Shown in pieces: positions 8,525 to 17,021 of a DNA stretch of 64,000 nt. The position numbers and the translations under genes are program-made. Every line of letters begins with the position of its first letter. Within the stretch, counting starts at the first letter, position 1. The stretch is from Streptomyces griseocarneus (GTDB taxonomy: Bacteria > Actinomycetota > Actinomycetes > Streptomycetales > Streptomycetaceae): NCBI GenBank assembly GCA_003674045.1, contig PENC01000001.1, forward strand, positions 930,001-994,000, given 5' to 3'. The notes beneath the pieces were generated by a model. That model ran no database searches and was not told where the DNA came from. It saw only the letters and a program-made list of their open reading frames with translations.

Positions 8525-9907
8525 TCAGCGGATTCCCCGGGAATCAGCGGGCTCCTGGAAGACGCACCCCGCATACGCCTTGTTGTCGTAGGAGATCACG
8601 TCCGCCGCGCCCGCGGGCAGGCCGCGGAGGAAGGTGCCCGCGTAGCGGTGGCCGATGAGGAAGGCGCCCCAGTTGAGGGACCAGGGGGTGAATCCCGTGC
8701 CGTCCTCGGTGGGGAAGTGCTCGGGCCGGGGGTCCACCAGTTCCTGGACGATGTAGCGCTGCCCGGCGGCCTGTTGCAGGGCCCGGTCCCAGGCGTCGTC
8801 CGTGACGGCGCGGCCCAGGACCGTGCCGCTGCCGCCCAGGCCGTGGGACGGTTTGAGGACCAGGCGGTCGCGGTGCCGGCGGCAGTGGGCGAGCAGGTCG
8901 ACGGATTCGCCGCGGATCTCGGCGGTGCCGGGGCGCAGCGCGTGGGTCCAGGGCAGGAAGCGGTCGATCAGCGCGGATTCGGCGGGGTCGAGGGTGGCGC
9001 GGCAGCGTTCTTCCCAGAGCATGGCCAGGGCCCGCTTGTTGCCGTGCATCGAGGTGCGCAGGGGGGAGAGGACGGGGACGTCGCAGCGGGCGAAAGCGTC
9101 GAGGAGCCGCTCGGCCTCGGCCGTGGAGGCGGCGTCGGCGGTGAGTTCACCCAGGGTGAAGTAGCGGTGGACGGCGTCGACGTGGCGGCCGTCCACGGTG
9201 ATCCGGCCGTCGCGCTCGCGCACCTGGTCCGTGTGGCAGGCGAAGGCGTCGATCCCGTGCGGCTCCAGCAGGGCCGCGAGCGCGCGGAGCGCCGGTTCGG
9301 TCTTGTGGTAGCCGGGTGACCAGTCCATGACGGCGACGGTGGGGGTGCCGGAGCTCTCCGCGGCCGTGGCGATGGCCTCGGCGAGAGCCGCCACGGTGTC
9401 GGGGAACACCAGGCCCTCGGCGTCCGTGAAGTCCGCCAGCGCCCGGTCGGCGCGCATCAGCCGGTTGAGCTCCGGGATCTCGGGGCCGCCGAGCGCGCTG
9501 CTGAGGTTGAACTCCAGCAGCCGGAAGGCGGTCCCGTCGTGGTAGAGATCCGCGCGGCCGATCCGGGCCGGTTCGCGCACCGGCGGGCGGAGCGCGAGGC
9601 GCGCCTGGTCCGGGCGCAGGCCGACGGCGGCGGCGAAGGCGTGCGCGTCCCCGTCGAAGAGCCGGTCGGGCAGGGAGAACAGCAGGTCCATGGTGCCGTC
9701 GAGATCCGCTTCGAGGCGTCGCACCTCCGCCGCCTCCAGGAAGACCGGGCGGGTCAGGTACCGGCTCTCGAAGGAGTCGTGCAGCATCTCCAGGCGGACC
9801 TGGTCGGAGGTGCCGGGCCGGATCGGCGAGGCTCCGGCCGGGGAGCGGAGGTAGCGCTCGGTGAGCGCGTTGCGGCCCGTGGGGCGCGGGTGGGCGGTGG
9901 TGCTCAT
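8525..9907 (-). CDS. ATP-grasp-like ligase, last gene of the leftward cluster
   Basis: A 460-residue protein related to ATP-grasp ligases, possibly the glutathionylspermidine-synthase/circularly permuted group. The central part has an EFN-type acidic segment (LLEFNLSSALGGPEIPE). The C-terminal part has a clear ATP-grasp core (RLVLKPSHGLGGSGTVLG, then QRYIVQELVDP). It would activate a carboxylate as acyl phosphate and couple it to an amine. The start at ATG 9907 overlaps the previous gene's stop by 4 bases. It closes an operon with two further ATP-grasp enzymes, so sequential amide-bond formation without an NRPS is likely. The substrate is unknown. Confidence 0.65.
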   Translation of the reverse strand: MSTTAHPRPTGRNALTERYLRSPAGASPIRPGTSDQVRLEMLHDSFESRYLTRPVFLEAAEVRRLEADLDGTMDLLFSLPDRLFDGDAHAFAAAVGLRPDQARLALRPPVREPARIGRADLYHDGTAFRLLEFNLSSALGGPEIPELNRLMRADRALADFTDAEGLVFPDTVAALAEAIATAAESSGTPTVAVMDWSPGYHKTEPALRALAALLEPHGIDAFACHTDQVRERDGRITVDGRHVDAVHRYFTLGELTADAASTAEAERLLDAFARCDVPVLSPLRTSMHGNKRALAMLWEERCRATLDPAESALIDRFLPWTHALRPGTAEIRGESVDLLAHCRRHRDRLVLKPSHGLGGSGTVLGRAVTDDAWDRALQQAAGQRYIVQELVDPRPEHFPTEDGTGFTPWSLNWGAFLIGHRYAGTFLRGLPAGAADVISYDNKAYAGCVFQEPADSRGIR

Positions 9908-11181
9908 GAGCGGTGGATCTCCTGGGGGTTCCGGGCGTTCCGGGGGGTCCGGGGGCTCCCGGGCGCGGCCTCGGTGCGGACGACGACGTGGGCGAGGGCC
10001 CGGCGGGCGCGGTCCAGCGCCTCGTCGGGCGTCGCCGCGACGGCCGTCACGGAGCCGCACCGGTCGCCGGAGCCGCGCAGCGGGGTGACCGTGTCCCCCT
10101 CGGCGACGTCGGGCGAGACGTCGGCGACACCGGGCATGCCCGCGGCCGTCTCCCAGCCGGAGACCTCGGTGGCGATGCCCGGCGCGGCGGTCAGGAACCA
10201 GGTCGCGGCTGCGCCCGCGGGGTCGGCCCCGGCGGTGGGGGCGGGGGCGCCGGCGACCTGGGCGGCCAGCAGGTCGCGGACGTCGACGCCGCGGACGTGC
10301 CGGACGAGGTCGACGATGCCGTCGCCGCCGGGCCGGTTGTGCGACTCGACGACGCGGGGGCCGCGCGGGGTGAGGATGATCTCGGTGTGGGCCGGGCCTT
10401 CGGTCAGGCCGATCGCGTCGAGGAAGGCGTGCGCGGCCTTCTCCAGCGCGGCGCGGTCCTCGTCACCGACGCGGGCGGGTACGACGTGACCGATCTCGAC
10501 GGAGTGCTCGCCGGTGAACTTCTCGGTGACGGCGAGGACTTCGTGCCGTCCGGCGGCGGAGTGCGTCTCGACGCTGAACTCCGGTCCGTCGAGGAATTCC
10601 TCGGCGAGCAGCCGGCCGGGCCGGGCGGCGATGTCCTGCCGCGCGGCGCGTACCCCGTCGGGGTCGCGGACGATGGTGATGCCCTCGCTGGCGGAGCCGT
10701 CGCGGGGCTTGAGGACGACCGGGAGACCGGCGGCGGTGACGAAGGCGTCGAGGTCGGCCGGGTCCCGCATCAGCCGTGCCCGTACGGCGCAGCCGTCCCC
10801 GGCGTCCTCGAGCCGTCGGCGCATCAGGGACTTGTCCTTGAGGGCCAGCACGGTCTCCAGCGGGTTGCCGCCCAGCCCGCAGGCGTCGTTGACGCGGGCG
10901 GCGGTGACGAGGAAGCGCTCCCGCACGGTGACCGCGCGGCGCAGCGGGAGCCACTGGTGCAGGGCCGTGGCCCGGCGCACCCAGTCGTCCTCGGAGGCGT
11001 CCGCGAGCAGCCAGGCCTCGTCGCACGCCTCGCGGTGGGCGGGGGTGAACTCCTCGGGCGCGCCGCCGTAGACGACGTACAGGCCGTGCGCGCGCAGGGC
11101 GGCGGGCAGCCGGGTGCCGCCGCCGAGGACGAGGACCGCCCCGTCGGCGGGGGCGTTCTGCTGCGGTCCGGGGAGGGTCAT
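9904..11181 (-). CDS. ATP-grasp carboxylate-amine ligase (BL00235/DdaF-like)
   Basis: ATP-grasp ligase, 425 residues, of the stand-alone peptide-ligase type (L-amino acid ligases, biotin-carboxylase-like fold). An N-terminal Rossmann-like lobe (VLVLGGGTRLPAALRAHG) precedes the ATP-grasp core (LPVVLKPRDGSASEGI; LAEEFLDGPEFSVET; AHTEIILTPRGPRVVESHNRPGGDGI), which supplies the Mg/ATP ligands Glu and Asn. A C-terminal domain follows. The start at 11181 overlaps the MFS stop, and the end overlaps the next ligase start, each by 4 bases. It should form a peptide bond between two amino acids or an acid and an amine. It is related to the ligase at 17022, suggesting two successive couplings. Confidence 0.85.
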   Translation of the reverse strand: MTLPGPQQNAPADGAVLVLGGGTRLPAALRAHGLYVVYGGAPEEFTPAHREACDEAWLLADASEDDWVRRATALHQWLPLRRAVTVRERFLVTAARVNDACGLGGNPLETVLALKDKSLMRRRLEDAGDGCAVRARLMRDPADLDAFVTAAGLPVVLKPRDGSASEGITIVRDPDGVRAARQDIAARPGRLLAEEFLDGPEFSVETHSAAGRHEVLAVTEKFTGEHSVEIGHVVPARVGDEDRAALEKAAHAFLDAIGLTEGPAHTEIILTPRGPRVVESHNRPGGDGIVDLVRHVRGVDVRDLLAAQVAGAPAPTAGADPAGAAATWFLTAAPGIATEVSGWETAAGMPGVADVSPDVAEGDTVTPLRGSGDRCGSVTAVAATPDEALDRARRALAHVVVRTEAAPGSPRTPRNARNPQEIHRS

Positions 11182-12479
11182 ACCGGCTCCTGTGCGGTGA
11201 TGCGGGTGGGCGTGGTGGGCGTGGTGTCGGAGGGTGGTGCCGCCGCCTGCCGGGCGCGGCGGGTGGCGAGGGGGACGGCGGCGGAGGCGGCCGCGACGAC
11301 GAGGCCGGTCAGCAGCCAGCCGGTGACGAGGCGTCCGTCGGACCGTCCGGTCAGGCATACGGCGGTGAGCACGGCGGGGGCGAGGGCGCCGGTGGCCCCG
11401 CGGCCGAGGGAGAAGAAGCCCTGGTACTCGCCGTGCGATCCGGCCGGGGCCAGCTCGTAGCTGAGTCCGTAGCTGCCCGCCGAGTGCCAGAGTTCGCCCG
11501 CGGTGTGCAGGATCATGCCGGTCACGAGGGCGGCGAACGCGGCCGCCGGGGAGCCGAGGAAGGTGGCGCAGGCGATGAGCGTCCAGCCCGCCAGCAGGAC
11601 CCACCCGGAGCGGCGGACCGCGGCGGCGGCCGCGTCCGGGTCGCCGGTGCCGCGGGAGAACGGGACCTGGAGCAGGACCACCAGCACGGTGTTGGCCAGG
11701 ATGACGGCGGAGATGCTCCACCTCGGGGCGCTGCTGTGTCCGGCGATCCACAGCGGCAGGGCGAAGGAGAGCACGTCGTAGTGGATGCTGGTCAGTCCGC
11801 ACAGGACCGTCACCAGGGCGTAGGGCCGGTCGCGCAGGACGGCCCGGCGCGGTGCGGCGGCGGTGCCCCGGGCGGTCGGCGCGACCGTGGGGACGCGGGT
11901 CAGGGGCAGCGCCGCCAGGACGTAACTGGCGGCGTTGACGAAGACGACGGTGAGATAGGCGGTTCTGGTGTCGGCCGCCAGGGCGAGGGCGGCCAGGGCC
12001 GTGCCCAGGCTCAGGCCCGCGTTGGTGACCGACTTGAGCATGGCGCGCAGGCGCACGCGCGCCTCGCCCGCTCCGGCGCCGCCGATGACGGCGCCGCGGG
12101 CGGCGCTGCCGCCGCGTTCGGCGAGGGCGGCGACGGTGCTGACCACGGCGAAGGCCCAGAAGGAGTGGACCAGGGCGAACGAGGCCGTCGCGAGGGCCTG
12201 GACGAGCAGGGTCACGGCATAGGTGCCGCGGGGTCCGTAACGGTCGGCGAGTCGTCCGACGGGGACGGCGGCGGCGAGGCCGACGAGCCCGGCGACCGCG
12301 AGTCCGAGCCCGACCCGGGAAGGCGCGAGGCCGACGGAGCGGGTGAAGAACAGGGCGCTCAGGGGGAGGAAGAGACCGCTTCCGGTCTGGCCGACGAAGG
12401 TGGACAGGGCGAGGGCGCGGGGTGCCCCGGGGGCGGGCAGCGACGTGCGTACCCGCCCCGTGAAGGACGTGTCAGCCAC
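11178..12479 (-). CDS. MFS transporter, probable product exporter
   Basis: Major facilitator superfamily membrane protein, 433 residues, about 12 hydrophobic segments. The A-motif between TM2 and TM3 is VGRLADRYGPRGTYAV. It starts at GTG 12479, overlapping the preceding gene by 8 bases, and ends with a 4-base overlap into an ATP-grasp ligase. An exporter buried inside a ligase operon is typical of a natural-product cluster, giving export and self-resistance. Direction and substrate are inferred from context only. Confidence 0.85.
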   Translation of the reverse strand: MADTSFTGRVRTSLPAPGAPRALALSTFVGQTGSGLFLPLSALFFTRSVGLAPSRVGLGLAVAGLVGLAAAVPVGRLADRYGPRGTYAVTLLVQALATASFALVHSFWAFAVVSTVAALAERGGSAARGAVIGGAGAGEARVRLRAMLKSVTNAGLSLGTALAALALAADTRTAYLTVVFVNAASYVLAALPLTRVPTVAPTARGTAAAPRRAVLRDRPYALVTVLCGLTSIHYDVLSFALPLWIAGHSSAPRWSISAVILANTVLVVLLQVPFSRGTGDPDAAAAAVRRSGWVLLAGWTLIACATFLGSPAAAFAALVTGMILHTAGELWHSAGSYGLSYELAPAGSHGEYQGFFSLGRGATGALAPAVLTAVCLTGRSDGRLVTGWLLTGLVVAAASAAVPLATRRARQAAAPPSDTTPTTPTRITAQEPV

Positions 12480-12972
12480 GCGCGCTTCCGCCTCCGCGCG
12501 CGGTCGGCTCGCCCGGCTCGCCCTTCAGCTCCGCGAGCTTCTCCAGGACGAGCGCGGCGTGCCGCTCGGGGTCGGGGACGGGGTGGATCAGCGCCCGTAC
12601 CGCGCCGTCCCGGTCGAGGACGACGGCGGCGCGGGCGAAGAGGGTCCGGCCGTCCGCCGTGACCTCGGGGACGCCCAGGGCGCGGCCCAGGGTCAGCTCG
12701 CCGTCGCCGACGAGGGGGTAGCCCAGGGCGCGTTCCCGGGCGAACTCGGCGAGCCGGCCGGGCGCGTGGGCGCTGACGCCCAGGACGCGGGCGTCGGCGC
12801 GGGCGAAGGCCGCGGCGTCGTCACGGACCGAGCACAGGCCGGTGGTGCAGCCGGCGAGTTCCGGCAGGACCTCGCCGATGCCGGGCTCGGTGATGAAGAA
12901 GAGGGCCGTCCAGCGGTGGTCGGGGGACGGGACGGCGGCGGGGCCCTCGGTGGTGTCGACGGTGGTGCGCAT
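12472..12972 (-). CDS. Thioredoxin-fold peroxiredoxin-like protein
   Basis: About 166 residues, related to AhpC/TSA-BCP peroxiredoxins. The active-site region reads ELAGCTTGLCSVRDD, matching the BCP pattern GCT-x-x-x-C-x-x-RD. The Pro that usually precedes the peroxidatic Cys motif is absent, and the N-terminus before it is short. Residues LDRDGAVRALI fit the fold. The start at ATG 12972 has GAGGACC upstream; a longer start at 13011 is possible. In this operon it could protect a redox-labile intermediate or act as a redox partner for the two flavoenzymes. This is an inference. Confidence 0.65.
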   Translation of the reverse strand: MRTTVDTTEGPAAVPSPDHRWTALFFITEPGIGEVLPELAGCTTGLCSVRDDAAAFARADARVLGVSAHAPGRLAEFARERALGYPLVGDGELTLGRALGVPEVTADGRTLFARAAVVLDRDGAVRALIHPVPDPERHAALVLEKLAELKGEPGEPTARGGGSARG

Positions 12973-13013
12973 GGCAGGTCCTCGGCTTGGCTGGAGTGAG
13001 TGCGGGGGCATGG

Positions 13014-14333
13014 TCAGACGGTTTCGGCGTACCGCTCGATCTCCCAGGGGGTGATCACACGGTGCCAGGACGCCCAGTCCGCACGGCTGTTGCGGGTGAC
13101 GGCGTCGGTGGCGAGGCCGCCCAGGGCGGCGCGGATCACGCCGTCCTCCTCCAGCGCCCGCATGGCGGTCGGCAGGTCGGTGGGCAGCGGGGCGATGCCG
13201 CGTGCGGCCAGGTCGGCGGGCACGAGTTCGTCGGCCGGTTCCTCGCACGGCTCGGGCAGCTTCAGCGCGCGGTCCTGGCCGTCGGCGAAGGCGGCGAGGA
13301 TGCCCGCGAAGAGCAGGTGGGGGTTGGCCGCCGGGTCGGGGCTGCGCATCTCCAGGCGGAGCGAGGCGGGGACGTCGGTGTTGCCGACGACCTTGAAGGC
13401 GGTCGACCGGTTGTGCCGGGCCCAGCTGCGGTGGACCGGGGTGCCCGAGGCGGGGACGAGGCGCTTGTACGAGTTGACGGTGGGGTTGCCGAGGCCGGTC
13501 AGCGCGGGGGCGTGGTCCAGGACGCCCGCCAGCGAGCCGCGGAAGAGCGCGGACATGCCGTGCGGGTCGGCGGCGTCGTGGAACAGCGGTGTCCGGTCGT
13601 CGCCGGTTGTGGTGAGCGAGGCGTGGACGTGCAGCGCGTTGCCGTAGAGGTGGGCGAGCGGCTTGGGCATGAACACCGCCGTCATGCCGCGGCGGCGGGC
13701 CATGACGCGCGCGGTGTGCTTGAGCAGGAGCAGCCGGTCGGCGGTGTCCATGGCGTCGCCGTACTGGAAGACGATCTCCCGCTGCCCGGCGCAGACCTCG
13801 TGGTGGTGGCCCGTGACGGTGAAGCCCATGAGGTCGAGGGCCTCGCTGATGTCGCGGCAGACCTCGTCGGCCTCCTCGTCGACGCCGAGGTCCCAGTAAC
13901 CGCCCGGGTCCGAGGGGAGGCCCGCGGTGGTGGGCCCGGCGTCGCGCAGGAGGTAGAACTCCGCCTCGACGCCGAAGGCGGGCCGCTGCCCGCGGTCCTC
14001 GGAGGCGCGCACCGCGCGGCGCAGCACGGCCCGGGGGTCCGCGGCGAAGGGGCGGCCCCGGTCGTCCAGGACGTCGCAGAAGACCATGGCGACGCGGCGG
14101 CCGGAGGCGGTGAGCCAGGGGCGGTCGAGGAGGGTGCCGGGGTCGGGGACGAGACGCAGGTCGCTGTGGGCGGGGTCGCCGTAGCCGAGGAGGACGGAGC
14201 CGTCGACGGTCCAGCCCTCGTCGCGGACGGCCGCCCAGCGCGCGGCGGGGATCTCCAGGGTCTTCAGGCGCCCGGCGATGTCGGTGAACAGGAGCTGGAC
14301 GAAGTCGGCTTCGGGCGCGGGTGCGGCGGTCAT
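13014..14333 (-). CDS. Glutamine-synthetase-like ligase (GlnA/PuuA family)
   Basis: Glutamine synthetase superfamily enzyme, 439 residues. Visible elements are the beta-grasp N-terminus (FVQLLFTDIAGRLK), the metal-site segment FGVEAEFYLL, the substrate/metal loop GHHHEVCAGQREI, FMPKPLAHLYGNALHVHASL and NPTVNSYKRLVP. The canonical GSGMH of true GS is GNALH here, so it is probably not housekeeping GlnA. It more likely gamma-glutamylates or amidates a cluster intermediate, as PuuA does with polyamines. ATG 14333 overlaps the monooxygenase stop by 4 bases. The DadA/PuuB-like oxidase two genes upstream strengthens the Puu analogy. Confidence 0.8.
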   Translation of the reverse strand: MTAAPAPEADFVQLLFTDIAGRLKTLEIPAARWAAVRDEGWTVDGSVLLGYGDPAHSDLRLVPDPGTLLDRPWLTASGRRVAMVFCDVLDDRGRPFAADPRAVLRRAVRASEDRGQRPAFGVEAEFYLLRDAGPTTAGLPSDPGGYWDLGVDEEADEVCRDISEALDLMGFTVTGHHHEVCAGQREIVFQYGDAMDTADRLLLLKHTARVMARRRGMTAVFMPKPLAHLYGNALHVHASLTTTGDDRTPLFHDAADPHGMSALFRGSLAGVLDHAPALTGLGNPTVNSYKRLVPASGTPVHRSWARHNRSTAFKVVGNTDVPASLRLEMRSPDPAANPHLLFAGILAAFADGQDRALKLPEPCEEPADELVPADLAARGIAPLPTDLPTAMRALEEDGVIRAALGGLATDAVTRNSRADWASWHRVITPWEIERYAETV

Positions 14334-15739
14334 CGCAGGGTCTCTCCTTGGGGGGCCACGGGCGCCGGTACGCCGGAGCCGAGCGGAACATGGGCGTCGT
14401 CGCCGTCGCTGTCGCCGGAGGTGGTCCGGGGGACGTGGGCGGCCAGCACCCGGTCGGACAGCAGGCCGAGTGCGCTGAGGTTGGGGAATCCGGGGCCCTG
14501 GGCCAGCGCGGCGAGGTTGGGCAGGTGCAGGGGGGCGGAGAGGCCGGCGACGGTCAGCGACCAGTCGATGGAGCGCTCCACCCGTTCGCGGGTGACGGGC
14601 CCGCCCAGCGCGGCACGCAGCTCGTCCTGGGCGCGGGGGCCCAGGACGCGGGTGAACCACAGGGGGTCGCCGCCCGTCGCGTCCACCACGAGGTCGGCCC
14701 GGAGGTCGCGCTCGCGCCCGGCGTACGAGAGCGTCACCCGTACCGGGCCGTCGGCGGGTGCCTCGGCGGCCACGACGCGGCCCGGCTCCCAGCCGACGCG
14801 GTCGGTGAGCGCGAGGTCGCGCTGGACGTCCTGGGAGAACACCGCGCGGTCGGTGCGGCGGATGAACTCGCGGCGGTCGGCCTCCGACAGGCCGGTCCAG
14901 CCGCGGGGGTTGCTGTAGTAGCGGTTCTCGAAGGTGCTCTCGCCGCGGCTGAAGAGCGTGGCGCGGGGGGTGACGACGGTGACGTCCCGCTCCATCGCGC
15001 AGGCGAGTTCGCGGACGATCGTCCCGGCGGTCTCGCCGGCCCCGACGACCACCACGGAGCGCACGTGGTCGGGGATGCCGTCGAGGGACAGGCGCCAGAA
15101 GCCCGCGGTGTCGAGGACGCGGACGCCGTCGGCGGCCAGCGCGCCGGTGACCGGGCCGGGTCCGGAGACCACGAGCCCGCGGCCGCGTACGGTCTCGCGG
15201 CCCGCCGTGCCCTCGACGGTGAGCTGCCAGCCGCCGTGCTCGGTCTCGGCGCCCAGCACCTCGCCGGTCACGGTCCGCAGGCCGGCTTCGCGGGCCGCCC
15301 ACAGCAGGTAGTCGGCCCATTCGCGGTGGCTCGGCTGCGGTCTGCCGCGGTCGATCCACCGGGCGTAGGTGCCCTGGGCGAGCAGGTGGCTCGTCCAGCT
15401 GAACCCGGACATGCGGCGGGCGATCTCCCGGGCCGCCCAGTCCTGGCCGCCCCAGACGGAGTGGTCGTAGGGGAAGCCGAGGTCCTTCTCGGGCAGGGTG
15501 CCCAGGTGCTGGCGTCCGTTCGTCCAGCCGCCCCCGGCGTGCCAGTTGGCGGCCGTGCGGGCCCGTTCGACCGCCACGACCTCGGGGGCCTCGAAGCCCA
15601 GCGAGCGCAGCACGCTCGATTTCGCGGCGAGGGCGATGGCCTTGGGACCCGCGCCGATCACGAGCAGCGGGGCACCGCCGTCGTGGTGCGCGGGCGGGTC
15701 CGCCGGGCGGAGCCGGGATGCCGTCGTCAGGGATGTCAT
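14330..15739 (-). CDS. SidA/IucD/PvdA-like flavin monooxygenase
   Basis: FAD/NADPH-dependent monooxygenase-like protein, 469 residues, resembling lysine/ornithine N-hydroxylases. An FAD Rossmann motif is near the N-terminus (LLVIGAGPKAIALAAKS). A second Rossmann site for NADPH lies mid-protein (SVVVVGAGETAGTIV). The FENRYYSNPRGW and DATGG segments are in the family positions. Family members hydroxylate a primary amine to a hydroxylamine. Here that could supply an N-hydroxy amino acid to the ATP-grasp ligases, but C-oxidation cannot be excluded. It overlaps both neighbours by 4 bases (starts at ATG 15739, stops at 14330). Confidence 0.75.
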   Translation of the reverse strand: MTSLTTASRLRPADPPAHHDGGAPLLVIGAGPKAIALAAKSSVLRSLGFEAPEVVAVERARTAANWHAGGGWTNGRQHLGTLPEKDLGFPYDHSVWGGQDWAAREIARRMSGFSWTSHLLAQGTYARWIDRGRPQPSHREWADYLLWAAREAGLRTVTGEVLGAETEHGGWQLTVEGTAGRETVRGRGLVVSGPGPVTGALAADGVRVLDTAGFWRLSLDGIPDHVRSVVVVGAGETAGTIVRELACAMERDVTVVTPRATLFSRGESTFENRYYSNPRGWTGLSEADRREFIRRTDRAVFSQDVQRDLALTDRVGWEPGRVVAAEAPADGPVRVTLSYAGRERDLRADLVVDATGGDPLWFTRVLGPRAQDELRAALGGPVTRERVERSIDWSLTVAGLSAPLHLPNLAALAQGPGFPNLSALGLLSDRVLAAHVPRTTSGDSDGDDAHVPLGSGVPAPVAPQGETLR

Positions 15740-16989
15740 GGCGCCCCCGCCCCGAGGAAGCGCGCGGGGTCGAAGGCCGCCGGTATGCCGTCGCCGCGGC
15801 CGCCGAGGATCCGCTCGGCCAGCTGCTGCGGGACGACCTGGGAGTACGGCATGCCGTGGCCGTTGAAGGCGGCCATGACCCACAGGCCCTCCGTGCCCGG
15901 CCGGGCACCGACCAGGGGACAGCGGTCCGGGGTGAAGGCCATGACACCGCTCCACGCCCGCGTCACGGGCACTCCCGCGGCCTCGGGCACGAGGGCGGGC
16001 AGGACGGCGGCGAGCCGGTCGGCCAAGGGCTGGTCGAAGGCCGGGGTGTTGCTCCCGGGCGGTACCTCGATGCCTTCGTCACGGCCGGGGACGGTGTTGC
16101 GCAGCCCGCCGATCAGCAGCGATCCGTCCGGCGTCTGTCCGCCGTAGACCAGGCCGCGGTCGAGGCCCCACTGCGGGATGCGGAACGGCACGGGCGCGGT
16201 CTGGACGAGCTGGCCGCGCACGGGCGTGATGAAGGGGGCGAGTTCCGGGATCACCCGCGGGGTCCACGCGTTGAGGGCGACGACCACCTGCTCGGCGACG
16301 ACCTGCCCGGCGTCGGTGGTGACCAGCCAGCCGTCGTCACCCGGCGCGCGCTCCACGGAGGTGACGGTGACGCCGAAGGAGAAGCGGGCACCGTGCCGCT
16401 GCGCGGCGGCGGCGATGCCCCGTACGTAGGCGACGGAGTGCACCGCGTCCTGGTCCGGCCGGTGGAGGCCGCCGAGGACGGTGTCGGGAAGGGTCGCGCC
16501 GAACACCTCGCGCGCCTCGGGCAGGTCGAGCCATTCGGCGTCGATGCCGTCCGCCCGGAGGGCTTCGGCGGTGCGCTTGAGTTCGAGCGCCTCGTCCTCG
16601 CTGTCGGCGAGGTCGAGTTTCGCGGTGGGCACCCGGGCCGCGTCCAGGCCCTCCCTGGCGGTGACCTCGCGCATCAGGTCGCGGTTGACCAGGGTCGCGC
16701 GGTAGATGGCGAGCGCCTCGGCGTGGCCGAACTTCTCGACGGCGAGGGCGTGCTGGGCGTTGCCGCCCTGGATCATCCGGCCGGCGTTGCGGCCGGAGGA
16801 GCCCATGGCGGGGCTCGGGTTGCGTTCCAGCACCAGGGGTTGCTGTCCGGCGCGGCCGAGCCAGTACGCGAGGGTGGAGCCCATCACGCCGGCGCCGAGC
16901 ACGGCGATGCCGGTGCGTGCGGGGAGGGGGGTGCGGCCGCCGGTCCAGTGCGGGCCGGTGTCCAGCCAGCAGGAGTCAGGGGAGTTCAT
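15736..16989 (-). CDS. FAD-dependent amine/amino-acid oxidase (DAO superfamily, PuuB/DadA-like)
   Basis: DAO-fold flavoprotein, 417 residues. The dinucleotide-binding motif GIAVLGAGVMGSTLAYWLGRAG is followed by SSGRNAGRMIQGGNA, which contacts the flavin. The C-terminal flavin segment is NGHGMPYSQVVPQQLAERIL. Homologues oxidise D-amino acids, glycine/sarcosine or gamma-glutamylputrescine. The start at ATG 16989 has an AAGGA 8 bases upstream; a GTG at 17034 would instead overlap the previous gene. Together with the GS-like enzyme it forms a PuuA/PuuB-like pair, suggesting a gamma-glutamyl-protected amine intermediate. Its substrate is not established. Confidence 0.8.
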   Translation of the reverse strand: MNSPDSCWLDTGPHWTGGRTPLPARTGIAVLGAGVMGSTLAYWLGRAGQQPLVLERNPSPAMGSSGRNAGRMIQGGNAQHALAVEKFGHAEALAIYRATLVNRDLMREVTAREGLDAARVPTAKLDLADSEDEALELKRTAEALRADGIDAEWLDLPEAREVFGATLPDTVLGGLHRPDQDAVHSVAYVRGIAAAAQRHGARFSFGVTVTSVERAPGDDGWLVTTDAGQVVAEQVVVALNAWTPRVIPELAPFITPVRGQLVQTAPVPFRIPQWGLDRGLVYGGQTPDGSLLIGGLRNTVPGRDEGIEVPPGSNTPAFDQPLADRLAAVLPALVPEAAGVPVTRAWSGVMAFTPDRCPLVGARPGTEGLWVMAAFNGHGMPYSQVVPQQLAERILGGRGDGIPAAFDPARFLGAGAP

Positions 16990-17021
16990 GAAAGTCCTTG
17001 TTCGAGTGGTGCGGGTGGCCG

